29,132 nucleotides of DNA, taken from the NCBI GenBank assembly GCA_964487925.1, contig CAZASZ010000024.1, positions 1-29,132 on the forward strand, read 5' to 3'. Source of the DNA: RI-283 sp964487925. GTDB taxonomy: Bacteria; Pseudomonadota; Gammaproteobacteria; SZUA-140. Below are positions 15,543 to 23,513 of the stretch, piece after piece. The position numbers and the translations under genes were made by a program. The stretch's first letter is position 1. Each line of letters opens with the position of its first letter. The notes beneath the pieces were generated by a model. It worked only from the letters and a program-made list of their open reading frames with translations, was not told where the DNA came from and searched no databases.

Positions 15543-16459
15543 TACCCGCCACCTCGACCGGGCCTGTGTTTGATGTCTCCTATAGGGATTCGCACCTCAG
15601 TTGGGCCGGTTTGGGTTGGCGCAGGTCCTGAATCCACCGCCCAGCAATGACCAAAAACGATCTCGTAACTTGCTGGCAGCAGGCCGTCCGCAGTTCGAAA
15701 GGCCTCGTAGGCATCACTGAGTTGCATTAGTCTCCCCGGTCCGGTCAGGCCACGTGAGCGGCCGTGACTACTGTTTGCCGCACCTAGTAGCTTGAGGTCA
15801 CTAAGGAAGGTCAATAGTTCCTTGTAGGTCAGGGTCAGATCCTCACGGTCCATGACCGGGTCGGCAAGACCGGCCCGCAGCAACCCGTCGCCGAGATCGT
15901 GCATATCGATGAATGCGTTGACGTGCGCATAGTCGTCGACTGTGCGCCATGCCTGTCTGAGTTCGCGCAAAGTATCGGGCCCACAGGTCGCGAAGGTGAT
16001 CAGCCCGCCGGGGCGCACGATTCGCCGGAACTCCGTGAATACCCGGTCCAGGTCGTTGCACCACTGCAGGGCGAGGTTGGATATCAGTAGATCACAGCTT
16101 TCGTCCTTGAAGGGAAGGGATTCCATGTCGCCACAGACATGGTGCTGGCGTCTTGGCGTAAACGGTAGGCGGGAACGAGTGCCTATACGAGCCTGCTGGA
16201 GCATGGCCTCGGCGAGATCGAGAGCGACGACGCGAGCCTTCGGGTAGCGCTTAGCCAGTGCCCGTGTCAGGCGTCCTGTCCCCGAACCCAGGTCAATGAT
16301 GCTCTCGGGCTGCAAGCGGACATAGTCGAGTCGCTCTAGCAGTCGACGTCCCGTCTCGGCCTGCAGTTCGGCGACTCCATCATAGTTCGTGGCGGCCCGA
16401 TCGAAATTTCGCCGCACGCGATCTTTGTCGAGCAGATAGGGTGGTGGCGCCTCAGGCAT
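15542..16459 (-). CDS. bioC: Malonyl-ACP O-methyltransferase
   Basis: A 305-aa SAM-dependent methyltransferase that methylates malonyl-ACP so that the fatty-acid machinery can build the pimeloyl chain. SAM-binding motif IIDLGSGTGRLTRAL, then ARVVALDLAEAML and the typical SNLALQWCNDL. The start at 16459 (MPEAPPPYLL) has GGGGAG seven bases upstream and overlaps the bioH stop by eight bases; the frame reaches 16516, but those residues lie inside bioH. It has a C-terminal tail rich in Gly, Pro and Arg, making it longer than the E. coli protein (about 250 aa). Confidence 0.93.
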   Translation of the reverse strand: MPEAPPPYLLDKDRVRRNFDRAATNYDGVAELQAETGRRLLERLDYVRLQPESIIDLGSGTGRLTRALAKRYPKARVVALDLAEAMLQQARIGTRSRLPFTPRRQHHVCGDMESLPFKDESCDLLISNLALQWCNDLDRVFTEFRRIVRPGGLITFATCGPDTLRELRQAWRTVDDYAHVNAFIDMHDLGDGLLRAGLADPVMDREDLTLTYKELLTFLSDLKLLGAANSSHGRSRGLTGPGRLMQLSDAYEAFRTADGLLPASYEIVFGHCWAVDSGPAPTQTGPTEVRIPIGDIKHRPGRGGG

Positions 16460-17222
16460 TAAGTGCTCCCCGAAGCGCGGAATAAAAGACATCAGGGTGT
16501 GACAGGAAAGGAGCATGGCCGGCCCCTTCGGTGCTCATGAGGCGGGCATCCGGGAGTTCGGCCACCAGGTGCTCCACTGCCGCGATGGGAACAAGGACGT
16601 CACGTTCGCCGTGAATGACTATGACTGGGGCATTGATCTGAGAGAGTGTCGTCCTGAGGTCATTGTCTTTGAGTATGTCCAGGTCCTCCAGTAATGTCTT
16701 CGTATTTGTCGTCGGAGCCTCGCCAATCAGCCTACGCAGTTCGCGGAGCGTCTGCCTTTCATATGCACTGCCTTGGATCTGCAGACCTAGGAACCAGTTC
16801 AAAGCGCGGCCAGGATCGGTCTGAATCCGTGCCCGGAAGTCGGCGAAGGTGCTGTCAAGCATACCGTGCGGCCAATCCGGACGTTGCACGAAACATGGTG
16901 AGGTTCCTGTCAGGATTAGGCCGGTCACGCGTTCGGGATAGGTGGCTGCAATCATCAGGGCCACGGTCCCGCCCAGTGACCAGCCGATCAGCCGGCCAGG
17001 CCTGTCGATCCGTTTGGCGAGTGCGTGTGTTAACGCCATCAGGTCGTTTCGCGGCAGCGGAGGGACGCCTCCGTGTCCGGGCAGACTAATCAGGTGAGGC
17101 CGGTAGCCATCGCCTTGCAGCCTTTCGGCTAGAGGTCCCCAAAATCCTGAATGCATACCCCAGCCGTGTATGAGGTGGACATTCATCTGCGGTCCCGTGT
17201 GTTTAGACACGGAAGAACTCAT
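16452..17222 (-). CDS. bioH: Pimeloyl-ACP methyl ester esterase
   Basis: A 256-aa alpha/beta hydrolase that removes the methyl group from pimeloyl-ACP methyl ester and so ends chain elongation. Catalytic triad as seen: Ser82 in GWSLGG, Asp208 in HGERDVL, His236 in GAGHAPF. I chose ATG 17222 because it forms an ATGA overlap with the bioF stop, as at the bioB-bioF junction, and gives the length of the E. coli enzyme; 17228 and 17186 are alternatives. The N-terminal NVHLIHGWG matches the oxyanion-hole strand. Confidence 0.93.
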   Translation of the reverse strand: MSSSVSKHTGPQMNVHLIHGWGMHSGFWGPLAERLQGDGYRPHLISLPGHGGVPPLPRNDLMALTHALAKRIDRPGRLIGWSLGGTVALMIAATYPERVTGLILTGTSPCFVQRPDWPHGMLDSTFADFRARIQTDPGRALNWFLGLQIQGSAYERQTLRELRRLIGEAPTTNTKTLLEDLDILKDNDLRTTLSQINAPVIVIHGERDVLVPIAAVEHLVAELPDARLMSTEGAGHAPFLSHPDVFYSALRGALNA

Positions 17223-18394
17223 GGGCATCGCGCTAACGCCTCGATCAACCGGTCGACCTGTTCGTCCGTGTGTGCGGCCGATAGAGTGATCCGCAGTCGT
17301 GCGGTCCCTGTCGGGACCGTCGGAGGGCGGATAGCGCCGACCATAATGCCCTGCTCGAGTAGGGCCCGACTCATCGCCATGGCAGCATCCGCCGTGCCGA
17401 CGATCAGCGGGATGATTGGGGTCGTCGGGTGACCGGGGGCGGGGACAGGGACATAAAGGCCAATCGCGTGGGCGCCGTCGATCACGCGCTGAGTCAGTCT
17501 TCTCAAGTGAGTCCTGCGGCCGGGTTCGTTTTTAATCAGCTCTAGGCTTGCGAGCGTCGCATACGCGACAGCCGGTGGCATGGCGGTGGTGTAGATATAA
17601 CTGTGCGCCGACTGAATCAGTGTCTCAATCAGCGACTCGCTGCCCGCTACGAATGCCCCGAAGGTGCCGAAGGCCTTGCCCAGAGTGCCGACCAGGATCG
17701 GAACATCGCTCGCGGGCAATCCCCAGTGCGCGCAACTGCCCCCACCGTCCTCGCCGATGACGCCTAAGGCATGAGCATCGTCGACCATGAGCCAGGTTTC
17801 ATGTTGCCGTGCAAGCCTGACCAGTTCAGGAAGATTGGCCGCATCGCCATCCATACTGAAGACGCCATCAGTTGCGATCAACGTCGTTTGTTCGGTTGTG
17901 TCCGTCAGCCAACGTGAAAGCGTCGCCGTATCGAGATGTGGAAAGCGCCGCAGGCGGGCGCCTGACATTTGCGTAGCATCCAGCAGCGAGGCGTGGTTCA
18001 GACGGTCATGAAGGACCTGATTCCGCCGCGACATGAGGGCGGTTATGGCCCCGGCATTGGCCATGTAGCCCGTTGAAAACAGCAGCGCCCGAGGTCGGTT
18101 GGTAAAACGCGCCAGCGCAATCTCGAGTTCCTCATGGACCTCACTGTGTCCGCTGATCAGGTGAGAGGCTCCACTGCCGACACCGTAGCGCACGGCCCCA
18201 TCGCGCAGGGCGGCGATCACATCGGGATGGTTGGCGAGGCTCAAATAGTCGTTGCTGCAAAAGGCCAGCAGGTCACGACCGTCAATCCTAACCTCTGTGC
18301 CTTGAGCGGATCGGAGGATGGGCCGTTCCCGGAAAAGCCCGGCCCGCCGACGTTCCTCCAGTGAGGCGGTGAGAGCGGCCTCCGCCGCGATCAT
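17219..18394 (-). CDS. bioF: 8-amino-7-oxononanoate synthase
   Basis: A 391-aa pyridoxal-phosphate enzyme that condenses pimeloyl-ACP with L-alanine to 8-amino-7-oxononanoate. The Schiff-base lysine is Lys240 in VGTLGKAFGTFGAF; DDAHALGVIGEDGGG and FCSNDYLSLANHP are the other alpha-oxoamine-synthase signatures. It overlaps bioB by four bases (ATGA) and is probably translationally coupled. The next pathway step, BioA, is not encoded in the window. Confidence 0.96.
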   Translation of the reverse strand: MIAAEAALTASLEERRRAGLFRERPILRSAQGTEVRIDGRDLLAFCSNDYLSLANHPDVIAALRDGAVRYGVGSGASHLISGHSEVHEELEIALARFTNRPRALLFSTGYMANAGAITALMSRRNQVLHDRLNHASLLDATQMSGARLRRFPHLDTATLSRWLTDTTEQTTLIATDGVFSMDGDAANLPELVRLARQHETWLMVDDAHALGVIGEDGGGSCAHWGLPASDVPILVGTLGKAFGTFGAFVAGSESLIETLIQSAHSYIYTTAMPPAVAYATLASLELIKNEPGRRTHLRRLTQRVIDGAHAIGLYVPVPAPGHPTTPIIPLIVGTADAAMAMSRALLEQGIMVGAIRPPTVPTGTARLRITLSAAHTDEQVDRLIEALARCP

Positions 18395-19443
18395 GCCATG
18401 GATAGTTCGGCTGAAGTTGCGGGTTGCCTATTCTCTGCGCGACGGGATTGGGTGTCTCCTCGAGCCTGTACTCCCAGATCCTTGAGCATCTGGAGGTCGG
18501 CCTCTACCGGGCGACCGCGTGTCGTCAGGTAATCGCCGATCATGATGCCCGAGGCGCCGGCCATGAAGATCATGGACTGCAAGTCGCGTAGAAACTGCCG
18601 CCCACCGGCGATACGGATCTCGGCGCGAGGCAGCAGATAGCGGAATACCGCGATATGTTTAAGGATGGTCCGCGGCGCCATCGGTGTCTGATCCGCGAAC
18701 GGTGTCCCTTCCTGCGGGGACAGGAAGTTTAGTGGTACCGATTCCACTCCGAGGTCGCGCAGCGTCACGGCTAGTTCGATGCGTTGGGCCTCCGTCTCTC
18801 CCATACCCAGGATGCCCCCCGCGCAGACTCTCAGTCCGGCTTCTCGGGCGTTGCGGATGGTATCGATATTCTCTTGATAGCGATGGGTCGTGCAGACCTG
18901 GTCGAAGAAGCTTTCGGCCGATTCAAGGTTATGATGATAGTTCTCCAGGCCCATTGCCTTGAGACGCTGAGCCGAGCCCGCGTCTAAGGCGCCTAGGCTG
19001 GCGCAACGCCCAATATCGGTGTCTTCGTTGAGTTGTTCCAGATATTCGTCGAGTTGGCGGTATTCCTTTTCCCCGCGTACCCCCCAACCCTTGGAAACGA
19101 TCCCGAAGTCGCTTGCGCCCCAGGCGCGCGCGCGGCTGGCCTGTTCGGATAGGTCGGATGCTGGGATATAGTCATGGCTTGGGGCCTGGTTTTGGTGGTG
19201 TGCGCTCTGGGAACAGAAGCTGCAGTTTTCGGAACAGTTACCGGAACGGACGTTGGCGATGGCGCAGATTTCGACCTGTTCACCGCGAAATTTGCGGCGT
19301 ATCCGGTCTGCACCGGCCATCATCCAACTCAGATAGTCGTCGTCCAGATGCAAGAGCCAGAGGCCTTCTTCGGCATCGATGTCATGGCCCGCCAGGATCG
19401 TCGTTGTGCAGTGATCGATTCGTTGGTAGATTGCGTCATTCAT
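18391..19443 (-). CDS. bioB: Biotin synthase
   Basis: A 350-aa radical SAM enzyme that inserts sulfur into dethiobiotin. The CxxxCxxC cluster motif is CSENCSFC with Cys70, Cys74 and Cys77; other family blocks are YHHNLESAESFF, GGILGMGE and PLNFLSPQEGTPF, and the C-terminal MIGDYLTTRGR. First gene of bioBFHCD; GGAG lies about eight bases before the ATG. The C-terminus has an extra polar tail (SRRAENRQPATSAEL). The 67 bases shared with the divergent comF show no recognisable BirA or BioR operator. Confidence 0.97.
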   Translation of the reverse strand: MNDAIYQRIDHCTTTILAGHDIDAEEGLWLLHLDDDYLSWMMAGADRIRRKFRGEQVEICAIANVRSGNCSENCSFCSQSAHHQNQAPSHDYIPASDLSEQASRARAWGASDFGIVSKGWGVRGEKEYRQLDEYLEQLNEDTDIGRCASLGALDAGSAQRLKAMGLENYHHNLESAESFFDQVCTTHRYQENIDTIRNAREAGLRVCAGGILGMGETEAQRIELAVTLRDLGVESVPLNFLSPQEGTPFADQTPMAPRTILKHIAVFRYLLPRAEIRIAGGRQFLRDLQSMIFMAGASGIMIGDYLTTRGRPVEADLQMLKDLGVQARGDTQSRRAENRQPATSAELSMA

Positions 19444-19510
19444 GTCGAATTCTCCGGCCAGGGATTAGGGTGTCAGGGGTGTTTCGTGTCCGATAACCAA
19501 GGAAGGGACT

Positions 19511-20242
19511 ATGCGTCTACGTCTAGATGCTGTCAACCCTGAGGGTCGCCGATCGGGTGACGGCTGGTTGCGCCCTGCATTGTTGCCTGCGCGCTGTTTG
19601 TTGTGTCTGGCGGAGGCTTCGCCAGGAAAGGATCTTTGTTCGGCCTGTTGGTGCGATCTGCCCTGGATTGGAGCCCGATGTCTGCGTTGCGCGCTTCCTC
19701 TACCGTTTGACGATATCTGTGGCCATCGCCAGCAGAGCCAAATGGCCTACGACACGGTTCGGTCTCCGTTTCTATACCAGACTCCGGTCGATGCCTTATT
19801 GAAGGGTTTGAAGTTTCACAAACGGCTCGCAATTGCTCGGTTCTTGGGCTTGGTTATGACAAAGCATATGCGCGATACCGGCGAGGCCTTGCCGGATCTA
19901 TTGGTCCCGGTCCCTTTACATCGACGTCGATTGAGCGAGAGAGGTTTTAATCAGTCCATCGAGTTGGCCCGTACAATTTCGCGCGCACTTTCGATTCGGA
20001 CGGATACTCAGGTTTGTGACCGTATACGTTACACAGACGCTCAGAGTGGCATGACGGCCGCTGAGCGGCGCAGAAATCTGCGCTCAGCCTTCCAGATTAG
20101 GGCCTCGAGCCTGCCGCATCACATTGCGATTGTAGATGATGTCATGACCACTGGTGCGACGGTTCAGTCCCTGGCCGAGGTGTTACGGCGGGCGGGCGCG
20201 GAGCGTATCGATGTCTGGGTTTGTGCCAGGACGCCCGAGTGA
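19511..20242 (+). CDS. comF: ComF family phosphoribosyltransferase-like protein
   Basis: A 243-aa protein related to competence factor ComF and E. coli GntX. The N-terminal zinc-ribbon-like part has cysteines 29, 32, 43, 46, 57, 60 and 70. The C-terminal phosphoribosyltransferase fold contains LLVPVPLHRRRLSERGFNQS and the PRPP-type motif IVDDVMTTGAT at 207-217. Related proteins take part in handling incoming DNA; in many gammaproteobacteria the gene sits beside bio genes, as here. AAGGAAGG at 19499-19506 is a good ribosome site. No other competence gene is in the window. Confidence 0.9.
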   Translation: MRLRLDAVNPEGRRSGDGWLRPALLPARCLLCLAEASPGKDLCSACWCDLPWIGARCLRCALPLPFDDICGHRQQSQMAYDTVRSPFLYQTPVDALLKGLKFHKRLAIARFLGLVMTKHMRDTGEALPDLLVPVPLHRRRLSERGFNQSIELARTISRALSIRTDTQVCDRIRYTDAQSGMTAAERRRNLRSAFQIRASSLPHHIAIVDDVMTTGATVQSLAEVLRRAGAERIDVWVCARTPE

Positions 20243-20254
20243 ATGTCGACACCT

Positions 20255-20284
20255 TTGCCGTATCGATTCAAGCTGTGCTAGATT
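20255..20284 (+). promoter_or_regulatory. Probable promoter of the YfaZ-family gene
   Basis: TTGCCG (20255-20260), an 18-base spacer and TAGATT (20279-20284) preceded by the extended -10 TG (20276-20277). It starts just after the comF stop and would give a leader of about 23 nt. Confidence 0.4.
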
Positions 20285-20313
20285 GCGCCTCATTCACGAA
20301 CGGGAGATCGATT

Positions 20314-20898
20314 ATGTTGCGTCCTCTATTGTTTGTATTGACCGCATTCACCTTTATGAGTAGTCAGGCGATGGCCCAAGGGCTTGATCTGAGCTTGAGC
20401 AATGACAGTGTGCAGGCACGTTTTTCTAGCCTTGCAGGTAATCCCACCGGGATGGGCAACAGCGAGATGGATATTGGCGCGCTCTACACGAGCGGCCGCG
20501 GTGACGCCAAGGACGCACTGCTCGGTATGCTGGGTATCATGGTGGTGGGGAATGCCGGTAGCGGTGCCCCGGAGTTGGATGTCGGCGTTGGCGTGAAGTT
20601 GTTCGCGGCCACGATGGATAATGACAACGTCGCCGCACTGGCCGTGGGCGGCAGGCTTCGGTTTCACCCGAAGGCATTGAATCGCCTGAGCTTTACTGCT
20701 GAGGCCCACTATGCTCCTGATATCGTGACCTTTATCGATGGTCAGCGCTTCCTGTATGCGACCGCGCGAGTGGAATACGAGATCCTGCCTCAGGCTCTGG
20801 CCTATGTCGGTTACAGGAAAGCCTGGGTTGACTTGACGAGTGGGCCAAATGTGGACCTCGACAATGGCGGACATATCGGGTTACAGATCATATTCTGA
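20314..20898 (+). CDS. YfaZ family outer membrane protein
   Basis: A 194-aa exported beta-barrel-like protein. ATG 20314 has GGGAG seven bases upstream and gives a good signal peptide (LLFVLTAFTF, cleavage after AMA near residue 21). The mature chain alternates polar and hydrophobic residues in strands (ELDVGVGVKLFAA, VAALAVGGRLRFHP, LSFTAEAHYAP, YATARVEYEILP, ALAYVGYRKAWV) and ends in a terminal phenylalanine (GLQIIF), the usual signal for BAM assembly. The frame continues upstream to 20221, but those residues do not form a signal peptide. Function of the family is unknown; a small porin-like role is assumed. Confidence 0.85.
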   Translation: MLRPLLFVLTAFTFMSSQAMAQGLDLSLSNDSVQARFSSLAGNPTGMGNSEMDIGALYTSGRGDAKDALLGMLGIMVVGNAGSGAPELDVGVGVKLFAATMDNDNVAALAVGGRLRFHPKALNRLSFTAEAHYAPDIVTFIDGQRFLYATARVEYEILPQALAYVGYRKAWVDLTSGPNVDLDNGGHIGLQIIF

Positions 20899-20997
20899 TG
20901 CTGGGCAAATTCGGGTAGCCGGAGGTTGCGGCCGGCCCGGGATGGTCTCGGTATAAAAACACTGGATATTAGCAAGAAACACTGATAGATTACTGGG

Positions 20998-21330
20998 ATG
21001 AATGTCTCATCTCTAGGCATTTCCAGCGCGCGTTTGCCGGCACTTCCGAGCCGGATCGCTGTTGTTCCTGACGCGGGCTCTCCCACCCGGAAGGCGACCG
21101 TGAATTCCGTTCCTGCCGAACGTGTCTATGTCGGTGAATATGTCGCCGCCGGCACTGGGCCCAGTTTCTTTTTTCAGAATGACATGTTCTCGGCGCGCCG
21201 GGATGTCGGATCCCAGGACGTCGGATCGAAAACCGGCAACCGGCAGATGATGGTGCAGGCCTATGTTCAGAACGCCGGCGCATCGGCCGCGCATACCCGC
21301 CCTTCGGGCCGAATCGATTACTTCGTCTGA
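20998..21330 (+). CDS. Hypothetical protein, 110 aa
   Basis: I do not recognise this protein. It has no signal peptide or membrane helix, and is polar with Ser, Ala, Gly and Arg; segments to note are AERVYVGEYVAAGTG, SFFFQNDMFSARRD and MMVQAYVQNAG. There is no strong ribosome site before ATG 20998 (only TGGG). TATAAA at 20952-20957 could be a -10, but no suitable -35 is spaced correctly. The stop TGA at 21328-21330 abuts the frame of the ThiE-like gene. It may be a real small gene; the six-frame evidence alone is modest. Confidence 0.45.
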   Translation: MNVSSLGISSARLPALPSRIAVVPDAGSPTRKATVNSVPAERVYVGEYVAAGTGPSFFFQNDMFSARRDVGSQDVGSKTGNRQMMVQAYVQNAGASAAHTRPSGRIDYFV

Positions 21331-21926
21331 GCCCAGCGCTGTCAGTCGCTCCTCCGTCTTTATCTGACTTCTACCTGATTACGCCCCTGTTCCAGGGAGA
21401 GATCGCCCCGTATCTTGAAAGTCTGCGCGCGTCATTGCGATCGGGCGTAGGTCAGGTCCGTCTTCGCCCGGGACATCATATCAATCACGCGGATGCAAAA
21501 GCCTTGGTCAGAGATGCCCTTGCAATTTGCGAGCGCGAGGGGGTCCGTCTTCTCCTCGACAGTCAAATATTCGCCCTTGGCGATGGCCGATGTGGCCTGC
21601 ACCTAGACGCGAGGACGCTCATGCAGACTCGCGTCTATCCGCTCGATGCCCCCTTCGTTGTGGCCAGTTGCCATGATCGGGTCGAACTCGCACAAGCCTG
21701 TAAGATCGGTGTTGACTGCGTAGTCATCTCCCCGGTATTGGCGACTGACTCACATCCAGGTGCAGCCACGCTGGGTTGGGCGGGGTTGCGAGCGTTGGTC
21801 GATCTGAGCACGGTGCCGGTATATGCCCTCGGCGGTATGCGGCCCGCCCACCTAGAGCAGGCGCGCCGGAGTGGTGCGGTGGGGATCGCCGCGATCAGCG
21901 GATTGTGGCAAAAAAAGGTGTTCTAG
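21327..21926 (+). CDS. Thiamine-phosphate-synthase-like (ThiE/TenI) protein, start unclear, perhaps a fragment
   Basis: Recognisable ThiE-type TIM-barrel sequence begins at about 21369 with FYLITPLF and continues through VGQVRLRPG, RLLLDSQIFALGDGRCGLHL, CHDRVELAQACKIGVDCVVISPVLATDSHPGA and VYALGGM, ending in VGIAAISGLW. The last blocks resemble the C-terminal half of the Nudix(MutT)-ThiE fusion common in gammaproteobacteria more than free-standing ThiE. No ATG, GTG or TTG lies in frame between 21240 and the TTG at 21435, and that TTG would delete the first strand. CTG at 21327 (overlapping the preceding TGA) and 21339 are the only other options, without a ribosome site. The Nudix half is absent. 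Coordinates give the frame from the previous stop. Catalytic activity is doubtful. Confidence 0.6.
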   Translation: MSPALSVAPPSLSDFYLITPLFQGEIAPYLESLRASLRSGVGQVRLRPGHHINHADAKALVRDALAICEREGVRLLLDSQIFALGDGRCGLHLDARTLMQTRVYPLDAPFVVASCHDRVELAQACKIGVDCVVISPVLATDSHPGAATLGWAGLRALVDLSTVPVYALGGMRPAHLEQARRSGAVGIAAISGLWQKKVF

Positions 21927-21961
21927 CAGGTTGCTGAACACAACACCCAAGGGCGCATTGT

Positions 21962-22726
21962 TCAGATCGCGCAGCAGAGTAGCTTAAACTCGATATCTTT
22001 GCCCGTCTGGATGGGATGGCCCTGCTCGTCTGGGCACATAAACCGAATCGTGAACCGGTGTTTGCCGCCGCTGATCTCGGCAAAGCAATCCGTTGGCTGC
22101 GCCAGTATGACCCTGATGAGCTGGTTCGGGATCTGGGTATCAAGCCCTTGTTGAAAAAATCCCTGTTCCGCTGTCTCGCGGCTGCTGCTGGCGCTCTCCC
22201 GGATCAGGTGCAGTATCAGCGCGGAGGCGTCTCTGAGCGGTGCGAAGGAAGCGAACCAGCTTTCAAGGTCGTTTGCGCGGCTGTCGGGTGATTGATTCAG
22301 CCAGTGATGGTAGGCCGGCAGATCAAAATGGCAGGTGCCTCCCGGTATCGCGCTACGCTGGCGGATACTATTGAGAAATTCGTGATCCTTGAGCCCATTA
22401 CCGATCTGGCCCTGTTGCATTTGCATTAGGTCGATCAGACGCTCCAGGTCGCGAAGGATCGTTCCCAGTGCGCCTTGATCCACGCCGGGGCGGTGTTCCA
22501 GGGGTGACAGGATCGTTGCCAGTCGTTCGAGTTCTTTAATGAGTTCTGTCTTTAGATCCGATCGAACGAAGACGTTGAGGATGTTGATCAAAGCGGTGAT
22601 CGTGGCCCGGCTACCCCAGGCGGAGTGATCCTCGAGGGCGTGGGCGGCCTGCTTGAATAGAAAGTCTAGTCTGAGCAGGGTCCTCACCCGCTCGTTCAGT
22701 GGTTGCTCATAGATAATGACTGACAT
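21962..22726 (-). CDS. zapD: Cell division protein ZapD
   Basis: A 254-aa cytoplasmic protein that bundles FtsZ filaments at the division ring. The match runs end to end: IYEQPLNERVRTLLRLDFLF at the start, ELIKELERL, GVDQGALGTIL, RQRSAIPGGTCHFDLPAYHHWL, SWFASFAPL and the final FAEISGGKHRFTIRFM with a CC pair at the end. ATG 22726 has AGGAA at the right distance; the frame to 22768 is not needed. The usual neighbours coaE and yacG are not here. It converges with the ThiE-like gene 35 bases away. Confidence 0.95.
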   Translation of the reverse strand: MSVIIYEQPLNERVRTLLRLDFLFKQAAHALEDHSAWGSRATITALINILNVFVRSDLKTELIKELERLATILSPLEHRPGVDQGALGTILRDLERLIDLMQMQQGQIGNGLKDHEFLNSIRQRSAIPGGTCHFDLPAYHHWLNQSPDSRANDLESWFASFAPLRDASALILHLIRESASSSRETAEQGFFQQGLDTQIPNQLIRVILAQPTDCFAEISGGKHRFTIRFMCPDEQGHPIQTGKDIEFKLLCCAI

Positions 22727-22817
22727 AGGGTTCCTGAGACCGTCTCGCTTAGGCGCCACATTCTCCATGCTATGAGGTCTTAAGGCAAATCAAAGAACTC
22801 GGGAAAGAGAATTTCTA

Positions 22818-23435
22818 TCAACGGCGCCGCATAGCGATATGGGTCTCTACCAGGGCTCGTGCCTTGTCGCGTATGATGGTGCTGTCGTTATCGGACAGCC
22901 AAAGGTGGATCATCCCCTTCATAAAGGTATAGCTCTCCAGGGCACATAGCCCGGGATCCAATCCGTCGCGTAACAGGTTCAGTCGCTTAGCCTGCTCATA
23001 GGCCTTGGTGAATTTCTCGATAACTGCGCAACAGGTCTTTATGACGTAGTTGTCCAGCGAGGCGAATTCATCGACATATTCGCACTTCAACGCGACCACT
23101 TCGAAGGTCGTACGGACCTCCTCGTTGGTTTCGATCAATTGCATTATTTCTAACATATGGGCGCCGATGGCGAGTAGCGGATCGCCGGGTTGATCGGACA
23201 GCGTGCCGTCCTTGATACCGTCGATCAGGGGCAGGGCGATCTGATCCTTCATCGCAAAAAATAGATCGGGCTTGTTTTTGAAGTGCCAATATATGGCACC
23301 GCGAGTGACCCCGGCATCTTTGGCGATCTCGGCCAGGGTCGTTCGGCTCACGCCGCGTTCGGCAAATACCCGTCGGGCTGCGGCGATGATCTGTCGCCGC
23401 GTCTGTTCTGTCTCGTCTTTTGTCTTGCGTGCCAT
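22818..23435 (-). CDS. TetR family transcriptional repressor, AcrR/TtgR-like
   Basis: A 205-aa DNA-binding repressor. The helix-turn-helix occupies about residues 12-58 (RRQIIAAARRVFAERG, TTLAEIAKDAGVTRGAIYWHFKNKPDLF), the close AcrR/TtgR/MexR-TetR subgroup signature. The C-terminal part (about 60-200) is the helical ligand pocket found in drug-sensing members. It lies immediately downstream of the RND permease on the same strand (78 bases after the corrected stop), and its likely target is the AcrR-like palindrome at 28133-28160. Co-transcription with the pump would make the circuit self-limiting. Ligand unknown. Confidence 0.9.
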   Translation of the reverse strand: MARKTKDETEQTRRQIIAAARRVFAERGVSRTTLAEIAKDAGVTRGAIYWHFKNKPDLFFAMKDQIALPLIDGIKDGTLSDQPGDPLLAIGAHMLEIMQLIETNEEVRTTFEVVALKCEYVDEFASLDNYVIKTCCAVIEKFTKAYEQAKRLNLLRDGLDPGLCALESYTFMKGMIHLWLSDNDSTIIRDKARALVETHIAMRRR

Positions 23436-23513
23436 ATGGGCGCTTTCACGAATTCGCTGGGGTCGTGAAGGCTATGCGCCCATTAACAGGCTGTTGAATC
23501 GCCCGCAGGCGCG

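Noticed and set aside
20918..20936. GCCGG/CCGGC hairpin after the YfaZ-family gene
   Set aside because: Only five pairs and no T run, so a terminator cannot be claimed.
21934..21965. CTGAACA/TGTTCAG inverted repeat between the ThiE-like gene and zapD
   Set aside because: Seven pairs, an 18-base loop, no T tract, and it overlaps the zapD stop; too weak for a terminator.
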